Origin: JAACSU01 sp035905775
GTDB lineage: Bacteria > Patescibacteriota > Gracilibacteria > BD1-5 > UBA6164
Direction of reading: 5' to 3'
Length of the DNA stretch: 64,000 nt
NCBI GenBank assembly: GCA_035905775.1
Contig: JAMIGJ010000044.1
Span: 1-64,000 of the forward strand
Below the pieces are notes generated by a model, which saw only the letters and a list, made by a program, of their open reading frames with translations, was not told the DNA's origin and ran no database searches. Made by a program: the position numbers and the translations under genes. Below, piece after piece: positions 18,737-27,778 of this stretch. Position 1 is the stretch's first letter. Each line of letters opens with the position of its first letter.

Positions 18737-18763
18737 ATTATAGTGATATTTTTATGCAGTCAA
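18737..18763 (-). promoter_or_regulatory. Promoter for the rplJ-rplL transcript
   Basis: Minus strand TTGACT (18758-18763) and TATAAT (18737-18742), 15-bp spacer; a shifted -10 TAATAC gives 17 bp. Confidence 0.55.
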
Positions 18764-18823
18764 GTTTTTTGCGAGAGAAATATATTTTTCATTATCTTTG
18801 CTTGATATTTTTCAAAAAAATGT

Positions 18824-18854
18824 TTGACAATTCTCGCAAAACCTATAGCATACT
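18824..18854 (+). promoter_or_regulatory. Promoter for the GC-rich locus
   Basis: TTGACA (18824-18829) followed by AGCATACT around 18847-18854. Head-to-head with the rplJ promoter, about 60 bp apart. Confidence 0.45.
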
Positions 18855-18948
18855 AGGTATCCTCTCGGTAAAACAGCGAGTTGGACACGAGTAGCTCCCA
18901 TGGGTGGGGGCTAAAGATAAACGCGCAGAAGCGCAAAGGAGTAAAGTT

Positions 18949-19134
18949 ATGTTCTGTCAAACAGGGAACCAAAATCCAGCCCCATTTATGGGGCAGAATC
19001 AACAGGAACCCGAAAACGGGTCGGATGTCGAGCAGCCTCGAATGCAACTGAAACCTCAACGTGATGTTGAGTGTGAATGTTGCGGCTTTCCCAAGTCAAT
19101 GCACATGGGGCCTTGCGGAGTTAATAGCAGATAA
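18949..19134 (+). CDS. Possible 61-residue Cys-rich small protein
   Basis: ATG with an AAAGGAG 7 bp upstream, the best Shine-Dalgarno I saw in the window. The frame has no TGA and ends at TAA. The C-terminus CECCGFPKSMHMGPCG could bind zinc. Codon choice (GGG, CCC, GCC) is unlike neighbouring genes, and the sequence is full of RNA hairpins, so the frame may be incidental to a structured RNA. Confidence 0.4.
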   Translation: MFCQTGNQNPAPFMGQNQQEPENGSDVEQPRMQLKPQRDVECECCGFPKSMHMGPCGVNSR

Positions 19135-19156
19135 CTGTCTATAACTCCATGAAATC

Positions 19157-19199
19157 GACCCGCGCAAGTTTACAGGCCTGCGCGGGTCATTCTTTTTTT
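19157..19199 (+). terminator. Terminator of the GC-rich locus
   Basis: GACCCGCGCA, 12-nt loop, TGCGCGGGTC, then a T-run. Confidence 0.88.
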
Positions 19200-19213
19200 A
19201 AATATTCTACTAC

Positions 19214-19248
19214 AAAAAAATCTCATACATATATGTATGAGATTTTTT
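19214..19248. terminator. Bidirectional terminator downstream of rpmE
   Basis: Perfect palindrome around ATCTCATACATATATGTATG with A-run and T-run flanks. Serves rpmE on the minus strand and backs up the GC-rich locus on the plus strand. Confidence 0.8.
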
Positions 19249-19264
19249 AAAGGTGTTTCAAAAA

Positions 19265-19528
19265 TTATTTTTTTGCGTTTTGCATTTCTTCCATCTTTTT
19301 CTGACGTGCGTAAAATTTGTCCACTGCACCAGTCTTGAGGATTCTCTTTTCTCCTGTATAGTGAGGATGAGACTGAGATGATACTTCGATAAATACACTT
19401 GGATACTCTACTCCTTCGTAGGTGTAGGTTCCGGTTGTCTTAATCGTAGAGTTTACGATCAGTACGTACCCGATAGCTTGCTCCACAAAAGCAACTTTTC
19501 GGCTCACTGGGTGAATTCCTTCTTTCAT
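19265..19528 (-). CDS. rpmE: 50S ribosomal protein L31 type B
   Basis: An 87-residue protein: MKEGIHPVSRKVAFVEQA, then VEYPSVFIEVSSQSHPHYTG and DKFYARQKK. It lacks the CxxC zinc motif of type A L31, so it is the zinc-independent form. That form is often under Zur control in other bacteria, which fits the Zur-like gene in this window. Confidence 0.92.
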   Translation of the reverse strand: MKEGIHPVSRKVAFVEQAIGYVLIVNSTIKTTGTYTYEGVEYPSVFIEVSSQSHPHYTGEKRILKTGAVDKFYARQKKMEEMQNAKK

Positions 19529-19615
19529 AGTTTCTTTTTTTACTTGCCCGCTTGATACGGTGCAAAAATATAAATATTTGGAAAAATAACAGATTAACTG
19601 TTAGCGGGATATATA

Positions 19616-19699
19616 TGGTGCCCAGGAGAAGACTCGAACTTCCACACCATACGGCACTGGTTTCTAAGACCAGCGTGTCTACCATTCCACCACCTGGGC
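19616..19699 (-). tRNA. tRNA-Leu(UAG)
   Basis: Minus-strand class II tRNA with acceptor GCCCAGG/CCTGGGC, anticodon loop CTTAGAA (UAG), long variable arm and encoded CCA. Confidence 0.95.
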
Positions 19700-19714
19700 A
19701 TTGCATAAAAAATC

Positions 19715-19799
19715 TGGTGGGCAGAGAGGGATTCGAACCCCCGAAAGCGAAGCTAAGGGATTTACAGTCCCCCCCATTTGGCCACTCTGGAATCTGCCC
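19715..19799 (-). tRNA. tRNA-Tyr(GUA)
   Basis: Minus-strand class II tRNA with acceptor GGGCAGA/TCTGCCC, anticodon loop CTGTAAA (GUA), long variable arm and encoded CCA. 15 bp from tRNA-Leu. Confidence 0.95.
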
Positions 19800-19804
19800 A
19801 AATA

Positions 19805-19865
19805 AAAAACCTCACCCGAACTCTTTTTATGGAGAGACCCAAAGGATTTTTTGGATGAGGAGTTT
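19805..19865. repeat. Degenerate repeat unit between tRNA genes
   Basis: CCTCACCCGAACTCTTTTT...GGAGAGACC, the reverse orientation of the dispersed palindromic repeat (tail reads GAGTTCGGGTGAGG). Confidence 0.45.
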
Positions 19866-19877
19866 CAAAAATTTCAA

Positions 19878-19953
19878 TGGAGCCACTTGTCGGATTTGAA
19901 CCGACGACCCTTCGCTTACAAGGCGAGCGCTCTACCAGCTGAGCTAAAGTGGC
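19878..19953 (-). tRNA. tRNA-Thr(UGU)
   Basis: Minus-strand tRNA with acceptor GCCACTT/AAGTGGC, anticodon loop CTTGTAA (UGU), T-loop TTCAAAT and encoded CCA. Confidence 0.94.
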
Positions 19954-20081
19954 TTACTGCTTTTTTGTAGCGCGTGAAATATTATGAAGATTCAAATGAA
20001 AGTCAAATTTTTTTCTCACATTTTATTTTTGAGTTTTTTTCGTATACTTTCGTGGCTATTTTTATAAATCTAGAACTATTT

Positions 20082-20758
20082 ATGATGGTTTTACGTAAAT
20101 TTTTTCTGATACTGGTCTGCTTCTTGTTTCTCCTTTCTTGTGGTCAAAATACGAAAAATGTAAAAAATGAGAACACACAAGCAGATTCAATCCCCCAAGA
20201 AAGACGTATTTTTGCGCTTGGTGATTCGCTCACTGCGGGGTATGGGCTTGAACTGGAAGATGCCTATCCTGCTCAGTTAGAAAGTAAACTTACAGCTGCA
20301 TGATATAGATATAAGGTCGTAAATGCAGGGGTTTCTGGAAATACATCTGCTGAGCTTTTAGCTCGTATTGAGTGGACTCTCACTGATGCAAATCCTGAAG
20401 ATATCGTGATACTCGTGATAGGAGGAAATGATGGTCTTCGTGGATTGCTATCTCTGATCTCAAAAAAAATATTCTCTCGATGATAGAAATCATTCAAGCA
20501 AAAGAACTTACTCTCGTACTTGCTGGGATGCAAATCCCACCAAACCTCGGGCTTGCATATGCTCGTGATTTTAAAAATGTATATAGTGAAATAGTAGCAG
20601 AAGTATCAGATATATATTTTCTCGAATTTTTCTTGGAGGACGTTGCTGCAGTGAGAAAATATAATCTCCCAGATATGATACATCCAAACCGAGAAGGATA
20701 CCAAGTAATTGTAGAAAATGTGTTTGAATTTTTAGTTGATAATACGATAGTATGATAG
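20082..20758 (+). pseudogene. TesA-like GDSL lipoprotein esterase, frameshifted
   Basis: A lipoprotein signal (LRKFFLILVCFLFLLSC) precedes an SGNH hydrolase: FALGDSLTAGYG (nucleophile), NAGVSGNTS, IGGNDGLRG, then in the next frame ISDLKKNILSMIEIIQ...AGMQIPPNLG...DMIHPNREGY (Asp-His). The two halves join if one base is restored near 20445-20448 (TTGCTA for expected TTGGCTA). In the first frame translation stops at TAG 20484. This is either a real inactivating deletion or a consensus error. Next come the YbbA- and YbbP-like genes, as in the tesA-ybbA-ybbP locus of Proteobacteria. Confidence 0.75.
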
Positions 20759-21414
20759 AAATATATTCTCTGACGAAATCTTTTTCTACTCCTGAAAACG
20801 AAATACTCAAGCTCTTTGAAAATATGAATCTACGTTTTGAAACGTGAGATTTTGTAGCTCTGATGTGACCCAGTGGTCAATGAAAAACGACCTTTCTCAA
20901 TATGCTATCTGGTCTTGAATCTGATTACACTGGGAGTATACAAATAGCTGATACCAAGCTTGAATCTCTCACAGAATCACAAAGAACTGCTTTTCGTGGA
21001 AAACATATTTCCTATGTATTTCAGGACTATAATCTTATAGATACGCTTACCGTCGAGGAAAATATCGATCTCGTACTTGATATTAATCACACAAAGAGAC
21101 GATATTCGACTGATGAAATCCTCACAAAAGTATGACTTCTCTCTAAAAAAAAGAGCTTTCCGAACCAACTTTCATGAGGAGAAAAACAAAGAGTCGCGCT
21201 TGCACGTGCGTTCGTAAGTGTGACCGATATCATCCTCGCAGATGAGCCAACGGGAAGTCTGGATGAAAAAAATGAGAAAAAAGTGATGGAACTCTTTCAA
21301 ACACTCTGGAAAGAGTCTGGAGTGACTCTCGTGATGATTACACATTCTGAGACAGTTGCATCTTATGCAGCAAACAAATATATATTAGCAGATCACACTT
21401 TTAAAAAATTATAA
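20752..21414 (+). CDS. ABC transporter ATPase, YbbA/LolD-like
   Basis: A 220-residue ATPase: ALMGPSGQGKTTFLNML (Walker A; both Gly after M and after Q are TGA), YVFQDYNL (Q-loop), QLSGGEKQRVALARA (signature, one Gly TGA), IILADEPTGSLD (Walker B), MITHSE (switch His). The start ATGATAG overlaps the end of the esterase frame. It energises the FtsX-like permease that follows. Confidence 0.92.
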
Positions 21415-21418
21415 ACCT

Positions 21419-23809
21419 ATGTTTTCCTATTTTTTTAAATCTTTTTACAGAAATCATCTTTCTCTCATTATACGGATGTGGAGTATTATTTTTATAGCTG
21501 CACTTGGCTTTATTATGACGCTCTCAGTAATAGAACTTGCGTATAATAAAATCCGTGCTGAGTCACGTATTTTACTCTGAGCTGATATCGTCCTGGAGCA
21601 TAGTCAAGATTTGACTGAAGAACAGAGAATTACCATGCAAGAGATACAAGATCGTTTTTGACTGGAGTATACTTCGATTTTGGAGTTTGATACGAATTTG
21701 CTTTTTTGAGATTCAGATGTTCCAGAGCTCACAGAAATAAAGCTTATCTCGGGAGTATTTCCACTTTTTGCTGACTGAGTCGATCTCTCACAGGGAATAG
21801 CCGTTTCTGATGCAGTACGAGAAAAATTATGAACCTGACAAACGATACGTATCGCAGAGAAAGATTTTAGGGTGAGTGAAACTATCCCTGCAGAGCAAAT
21901 TGTTGGATTTTCACTCTTCACGCAAGGCAGAGAAATCTGGATTCAAAATACTCCCTGAGTTTTTGATATGCTTTTTAGTCCATGAGCACGTCTTGAGTAT
22001 GAATATCTGTTTGCAGTACCAGCAGAAACATTTGATGCTGTGAAAGCAGCCTTTGAAGAAAAGAAAGATGTATTTTGAGGATGGAGGGTACGCGATATCG
22101 AAAATCGAGAAGAACGAATTACCGATGCACTCTGAGAACTGGAACTTTTTTTACAAGTATTTTTACTCTGTTCTACTCTCGTGACGCTCCTCTCTCTCTA
22201 TTTTTCGCTTGAAACCTTTCGTCTTCAAGAAAAGAAACATTATACTCTGTTTGTGATTTTAGGATATTCGCGTTTCAAAGCTGCGATAATTTTACTGGTG
22301 ATGATACTCATCCTGTTTCATAGCGCATTTTTGCTCGCACTTTTTGCTTGTTGGTTCATATTTTTGTGACTGTGAGATATTGCTCTCTTGCAGTGACTGA
22401 CTCTGAGCGTTGAAACGCTCATTACGAGTTATACTGCTCTTATCTGTATTGTATGTTTTGCAGGATATTTGAGTCTCTATAAACTTTTTTTTCTTCCAAT
22501 TCGTCTTCTGATGCGCTCTGAGGAAGTATTTTCAAACCTAAGACAAAAAATTATTTTTGGAAGTATCATATTTTTCTGAATCACCCTTCTTGCTCTGATT
22601 TTTTCTCAAAATGTATTTCAGGCATTTCTTATCAGTGGAGGGATATTTGCTTTTTGTATCATTTTAGGATGATGTATGTTTCTTGTATATCAGACTTTAT
22701 TTTTGGGAATTCAAAAATATAGGAAAAAATATTTTCCTCTCTATCATACGCTGCGAGCACTCATACGACCCAGAAATATGACGCTTCTCATAAGTCTTCC
22801 TCTCATTATCATCTTTTCCGTTTTGTATTTTTTGATCGTATTTGCGTTTGTATTTCTCGATGTGATGAAGCTCGAAACGAAAAATTCGGATTATTTTTTC
22901 CTCAATATCTCAGAAAGCTCAGCTCAAACTCTTGGGGAACAGTATAGAGATATAGATCTTTATGATATTCTCTTGGCTCGTATCATCGCAATTAATGAGA
23001 GTTCACTTCAAACGCATTTAGGACAAGAAAAACCAAGTTGAGAATTCAGTCGAGAATTTAATCTGACCACCCATCCACTTCCAGAAAATCCATTTTTTGT
23101 TGGAAGTGCTTTGACGCAGAGCTGAGTTTCTCTCGATGAAGATTTTGCAAAGAGATTATGAGTGGAACTATGAGATAGGATTACTTTTCTCCTCTCAGGA
23201 CGAGAGGTGACATTTGAAATCCAAAATCTCCGTAGGGCAGTCAGAGATGATTTTTGACCTTTTTTCTATTTTCAAATTCGCAGTGAGGATGTAGCGTGAC
23301 TTGGAAGAAATTATTTTGCAACTTTACCTTCTCCAGAGAGGGATATCACCACTTTGAAACAAGATCTCTTTCACATATCTCCTACGATACAGCTCATTGA
23401 TGTACGAAATACGCTTTGAGAGATAGAGGGAATATTTCATCTTATTTCCCAAACAGTGTGAGGCATACTGATCTATACTCTCCTTTTTGTATATCTCTTG
23501 CTGACGGTATCTCTCAGGGTATTATCAGATTTGAGAAAACCAGAAGTAACGATACTCTATACTCTCTGAGCCTCAAAAACCTTTTCTGAGAGATTTCTTC
23601 TCTATGAATATAGTTTTTTACTTCTTTTTTCTGCTCTTTTTTCTCTCATTTTAGGGACTTGTACGGTGAGTATATTTTTATTGCAGTCAAGTTTTTTTGT
23701 ATTTGAGTGGAAATTTTTATTTGCAGGATATGGAGTAGTATGACTTGGAGTCTTGCTTTTATTTTTGCCATTTTTCCCTCAATTTTTTAGATTTTCACGA
23801 AAGATATAA
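21419..23809 (+). CDS. ABC transporter permease, YbbP/MacB-FtsX type
   Basis: One 796-residue protein read through dozens of TGA codons; the standard code leaves only fragments. One N-terminal membrane helix, a large extracytoplasmic region, then helix clusters near residues 245-430 and a final group near 675-790, as in the ten-helix YbbP topology. Starts 4 bp after the ATPase. With the ATPase and the TesA-like esterase it forms a type VII ABC module for extracting or hydrolysing membrane lipids or hydrophobic esters; that role is inferred from gene order. Confidence 0.88.
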
Positions 23810-23811
23810 AC

Positions 23812-24708
23812 ATGAATTTTCAAGAAAAAATACAAACATTTCTCGAAACAATATCACAAAAGCCAAAACTCATCGTGATCTATGGTCCTACAGCCTGTGG
23901 GAAAACAGCGCTGAGTATCGAAATCGCACAGATGCTCCAAACGGAAATTATTTCGACCGATAGTAGGCAGATATTTTGCGGTATGGATATCGGGACGGGA
24001 AAAATCACTGAAAGCGAAAAACAGGGGATAGTGCATCATATGCTAGATATCGTGACTCCAGATCAAGAATATACGGTTGCAGATTTTAAAAAAGAAGCAG
24101 AAAATCATATTGAGACACTTCTGAAATCCTGAAAAATTCCTCTCCTTGTCTGAGGAACTGGGCTCTATATCGATGCACTTATCTATGAAAATAAAATTGG
24201 AGTGATGCCCAGTGATCCGGAACTTCGACAAAAGATAGAAGTGATGCCCAGTGATGAGCTCTACGAAACACTCCAAAAGATCGACCCTGAATACGCAAGT
24301 GAACTGCATCCCAATAATCGTCCCTACCTCGAACGAGCTCTAGAAATCAAACTTCTCACGGGAAAATCAAAGAAAGATTTTAGACAGGAAAAAGTCCTCA
24401 AGTATGATGTACTTTTTCTCACTCCCTATGATGGAGACAGAGAAAAACTCTACACAAGAATTAATACGAGAGTACAAGAGATGTTTGAGCAGAGGCTTGA
24501 GCAGGAAGTACGATGATTGATAGAACAATGATATAGAGAAAATGATTTTGGAATGCGAAGTATTGGCTATCAAGAATTTTTCCCGTATTTTGCAGGAGAA
24601 ATTTCGATCTGAGAAGTAAAAAATAAGATACAACAATATTCTCGAAATTATGCAAAAAGACAACTTACTTGGTTTTCAAAATATACAAAAAATATATCTG
24701 AATTATAA
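23812..24708 (+). CDS. miaA: tRNA dimethylallyltransferase MiaA
   Basis: A 298-residue enzyme: IVIYGPTACGKTALSIEIA (P-loop), STDSRQIFCGMDIGTGK, HHMLDIVTP, LLVGGTGLYIDAL (one Gly TGA), NNRPYLERALEI, and FGMRSIGYQEF. It prenylates A37 of tRNAs reading UNN codons. A 15-bp direct repeat (24202-24216 and 24241-24255) duplicates VMPSD. The last residues lack the usual zinc-finger extension. Begins 2 bp after the permease stop. Confidence 0.95.
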
Positions 24709-24861
24709 GATTTCAAAGTCAATATATTTTTCAGATGATTTTTTTGTGAGGAGATACAAAATATGTTATTGTACTCGTGCATATTCTTTCTTGAGAAATA
24801 CTTTGATTTTTGCGAAAGCCACAATATACTTTTACAAAGCATCTCTTACTTTTCAAAAAAT

Positions 24862-25155
24862 ATGAATATCAAACTTGAAAAACTCTTTGAAACATACCAA
24901 TTTTCTCCAAAAGATCGATATGATTTCTTGCAAATATATAACTTACTCCCAGACTATAAAAAGATAAAAGTAATAGAGTCATTTGAAGAAATAGCAAAAA
25001 AATTAGATATTTTGCGTGAAAATCTTCATCTCGAGCAAGAAATACTTTTTGGGAAAACACTAGAAAACATTGAATCGAGGCTTGAGGCACTCCATCGAGC
25101 AAAAATCTTAGAAGGCAGCCAAGGACAAAGAGAGCTTCTGCGTCAAAGCTTTTAA
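24862..25155 (+). CDS. Small helical protein, unknown
   Basis: A 97-residue soluble, mostly helical protein (MNIKLEKLFETYQFSPKDRYDF...EEIAKKLDILRENLHLEQEILFG). An upstream in-frame ATG at 24763 would add an aromatic, unlikely N-terminus, so 24862 is preferred. Same strand and adjacent to the next small helical gene. No family recognised. Confidence 0.6.
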   Translation: MNIKLEKLFETYQFSPKDRYDFLQIYNLLPDYKKIKVIESFEEIAKKLDILRENLHLEQEILFGKTLENIESRLEALHRAKILEGSQGQRELLRQSF

Positions 25156-25196
25156 GAAAAAATACAAAAATACAAATATAACTTAATTCCACAGAT

Positions 25197-25481
25197 ATGG
25201 CAGTGAGCGCAGGACTCCAAAAATATTTTGACTCACGACGTGGGAAAAAAGACGATACTCAGGCTCGACTTGATGCTCTTGCAGGACAGATAGACCCTGC
25301 TTTTGCACAAAGTTTTTTAGACTTTCGAGCAAAAATCCTCGGGATTATCGAAGAACATCCTGAAGAAACTCCTGTAATTTTGGAAGAAATCGAGGAACTC
25401 GATCAGACACTCCAGACTCGAAAACGAGTTCATAATCTCAAAAAAGCACAGATAATGCTCGATATCGCAGATGCCGTATAA
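25197..25481 (+). CDS. Small helical protein, unknown
   Basis: A 94-residue protein (MAVSAGLQKYFDSRRGKKDD...EEIEELDQTLQTRKRVHNLKKA) with a basic N-terminal segment and a predicted amphipathic helical hairpin. 41 bp after the preceding small gene and convergent with nth. No family recognised. Confidence 0.6.
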   Translation: MAVSAGLQKYFDSRRGKKDDTQARLDALAGQIDPAFAQSFLDFRAKILGIIEEHPEETPVILEEIEELDQTLQTRKRVHNLKKAQIMLDIADAV

Positions 25482-25493
25482 AAAATCAGGAAG

Positions 25494-26141
25494 CTACACT
25501 TCTATATTTTTTTTCCCAAAGGTACATTCCTCACGCATCGGACATACTCCACACTTTGGATTTCTTGCAGTACAGTGATAGCGACCGAAAAGTACGAGCG
25601 TATTATGTAGGGGAGCGAGATCAGTAGCATCAAATATGGATGCTGCTTTTTTATCGGTCTCGAGGGGAGTTGTTGTCTTAACGATACCGATACGATTGAG
25701 GACTCGGTGAACGTGCGTATCAACTCAGAGGTAGGGAGCTTTTTCTGTCACTGAGAGAAATACTTTTGCCGTTTTTATCCCCACTCCAGGAAGTTTTACG
25801 AGCTCCTCAATCGTTTTTGGAGGCTTACTGGCATGTTTTTCTATGAGTATCTCACAGGTTTTAAAGATATTTTTGGCTTTATTGTTAAAAAAACTCACTG
25901 AGTTGATGAAATCAGTTATTTCCTCAATTCAGAGCTTGACTCCATCTTCAGGAGTCTGTAAAAAACGAAAAAAGTTTCGATTGATAATATTTACCTGCTT
26001 ATCGGTTGCCTGAGCAGACATGAGGATCGCAATCAGGAGCTGAAACTCATTTTCATGATAGAGCTCCGTTTCAGCATTGGGAAACATTTCAAAGGCCGTT
26101 TTTTTCAGTGCTTCGATTTTTTGTTTTATTTTTGGAGTCAT
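25494..26141 (-). CDS. nth: Endonuclease III
   Basis: A 215-residue bifunctional DNA glycosylase/AP lyase: LLIAILMSAQATDKQVN, helix-hairpin-helix VKLPGVGIKTAKVFLS (catalytic Lys), GVDTHVHRVLNR (catalytic Asp) and a complete Fe-S motif CTARNPKCGVCPMREEC (Cx6Cx2Cx5C). It excises oxidised pyrimidines. One TGA near residue 72 is Gly. Confidence 0.96.
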
Positions 26142-26223
26142 AGAACTTGAGTGGAAAATATTGTATGTATTTTATAGAAAAAATGAGTAATATCTAGAAA
26201 AAATAACTATTCCTATCTTAATT

Positions 26224-26247
26224 CTTTCCTTTTTGATAAAAGGAAAG
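26224..26247. repeat. Palindromic repeat hairpin
   Basis: CTTTCCTTTT, loop TGAT, AAAAGGAAAG, followed by AGGCTAC, the reverse complement of the GTAGCC edge seen at 36367 and 55741. Confidence 0.5.
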
Positions 26248-26259
26248 AGGCTACAAAAT

Positions 26260-27060
26260 ATGTACACGCAAGATTTTTACATCACTAGGCCAGTGTGAAA
26301 TAATGCTTTTTCCTATCATGAAAGAAAAAATAAAAAGCTTTTTGTTCCTACAATCAAAAAGATAGAGAGTTTTGATGATATAAAGCTTTTGAATCTCAAT
26401 ACAAAAAATATCACTTTTGAAGATTTTGATTTTGATGGAAAACTCCAGACCTGCTTTGGACTCAAGAATTTGTATGAACTCAGTTTCTCGTCACTACAGC
26501 CCTCATCACAATTCTTCTCCTGCCAGGAGAGAGAGCAAATACAAAAATCTATACCGATATATATTGTAGATAACCACAATCATGTGTTTTATTTTTGGTA
26601 TTTGGCTCGTGAGCGGGGAATCATCTCAGACGGAGCTCTCCTCTATCATGTTGATGAGCATGCAGATATGCGAGACCCCCAAGAGTATCTCATGAAGCCC
26701 GATTCACAGGATTTAGAAAAGGTTTTTGAATATACCAATTTTTTCCTCAATGTTGGAAATTTTATCATTCCTGCAATGAAAGAATGACTGATTGGAGAAG
26801 TAGTACAAATTCGCAGTGAAGGGGCACTCAATGCATATCTAGAGTCCGGACTCCAAAGAGTCCGGACTCGGTGAGAGTCAATTATTCTCAACCTCGACCT
26901 TGATTTTTTTGAACCAGAACTCGACTACATCGAATTCGAACTCAAAAAGCAGGTGATACTCGATATCGCAGCTAAAGCAGACCTTATCACGATTTGCACG
27001 AGTCCATTTTTTATAGAACAGGAGAGAGCAATCAGAGTTTTGAAAGAAATATTCCAATAA
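26260..27060 (+). CDS. UPF0489 family protein
   Basis: A 266-residue protein with the UPF0489 hallmark YIVDNHNHVFYFWYLA and LLYHVDEHADMRDP, resembling the metal-binding DxHxD of arginase-like folds, and LNLDLDFFEPEL later. Enzymatic activity is unknown. Three TGA codons are Gly. Residues about 195-204 (ESGLQRVRTR) are encoded by a duplicated palindrome (26842-26869) that looks inserted. Confidence 0.82.
26842..26869. repeat. Duplicated 12-bp palindrome inside the UPF0489 gene
   Basis: GAGTCCGGACTC, spacer CAAA, GAGTCCGGACTC. Because each arm is itself palindromic, the pair can form a 12-bp hairpin or two cruciforms. The same architecture with GAGACCGGTCTC occurs at 44898-44925 inside korA. 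Confidence 0.85.
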
Positions 27061-27061
27061 A

Positions 27062-27090
27062 AAAATCTGAGAAATTTCTCAGATTTTTTT
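27062..27090. terminator. Terminator after the UPF0489 gene
   Basis: AAAATCTGAGAAATTTCTCAG-type perfect hairpin with a seven-T tail, immediately after the stop codon. Confidence 0.85.
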
Positions 27091-27097
27091 GTAATTT

Positions 27098-27150
27098 CAT
27101 CTCCCTTGATAAGGGGAAAATTGTGAGGGGTTTGAGATTGCGAGAATGTG
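27098..27150. repeat. Degenerate repeat unit
   Basis: CTCCCTTGATAAGGGGAAAA followed by TTGTGAGGGG, a decayed copy of the hairpin plus GTGAGG tail. Confidence 0.4.
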
Positions 27151-27160
27151 AAGTATTTTT

Positions 27161-27697
27161 TTACTCCTTTGGCATGACAGCCTCTATCGCTCCAAATGTC
27201 GCTTCTTTTCAAGCTGGGATAAGGACTGTGACGGTATCTCCGATTTCAGCCTTGAAGTGCGTTACTGCTGCAGTAAGAACGTCGTAAGCTACTCCATCAG
27301 ATATGACTTGGTAGCGACCATTATTTTGAGAGAGCAGTCAGATACGAGTTTCGCGCTCAATTTGTTTGATTTGTTTATAGAGCATTTTTCCACTTCCGTC
27401 GATCGTGAGTTTCATACGATCTCCTTGCACGAGTTTTGACTTACTCGCATAGTTTACTGGGACTGGATAGTGATTTTTATCTACTCCGAGCATATCCTCA
27501 CCTGTAAAGACCCCTTCGATAATCTTAGAATCCCCACTTTCATATTTCGAGAGCCCTTTGGTATCGAGTTCCAAAGACGAATTCAAATCAATATTTTCTT
27601 CTTCAAGAATTTCTTTGAGGAGTTTCTTGGCATTTTTGAGAGATTTTTCTGCCGTGTCGATAAAGTCTCTTATGGCTTGGATACGTTTTTTGGTCAT
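27161..27697 (-). CDS. Coiled-coil plus beta-domain protein, unknown
   Basis: A 178-residue protein. The first 35 residues form a basic coiled coil (MTKKRIQAIRDFIDTAEKSLKNAKKLLKEI). The rest is beta-rich (GDRMKLTIDGSGKMLYKQI, NNGRYQVISDGVAYDVLTA, GDTVTVLIPAGKEATFGAI). The layout is faintly like GreA, but I see no GreA motifs. Two TGA codons are Gly. No function assigned. Confidence 0.65.
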
Positions 27698-27778
27698 ATT
27701 TGTATATTTATTTTTATAAGTATGTATCTATTGTATGTAAAAAAGAGTTTTTTGTAAATAAACAGAGCTTTACTTTCT

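Larger units (their letters stand above)
18855..19199 (+). ncRNA. Candidate abundant structured RNA, GC-rich
   Basis: Much richer in G+C than its surroundings. It is a chain of local hairpins: TAGCTCCCA/TGGGGGCTA, GCGC-AGAA-GCGC, GCCCC-ATTTAT-GGGGC, CCCG-AAAA-CGGG, CTCAACGTGATGTTGAG, GGAGTTA..TAACTCC, and a strong terminator at 19157-19199. High G+C in an AT-rich genome plus promoter and terminator is typical of a structural RNA. I could not match tmRNA, RNase P, SRP or 6S cores. It overlaps a short coding frame (18949-19134), so it might instead be a messenger. Confidence 0.5.

Noticed and set aside
18855..19199. tmRNA or RNase P RNA
   Set aside because: No tRNA-like ends, tag frame or RNase P conserved regions were visible; kept only as an unidentified structured locus.
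19440..19899. Short frames across the tRNA cluster
   Set aside because: They are chance translations of tRNA-Leu, tRNA-Tyr and tRNA-Thr sequence.
21419..23809. Permease region as decayed sequence or several small membrane genes
   Set aside because: One frame with only TGA interruptions runs from ATG 21419 to TAA 23807 with the expected FtsX/MacB topology.
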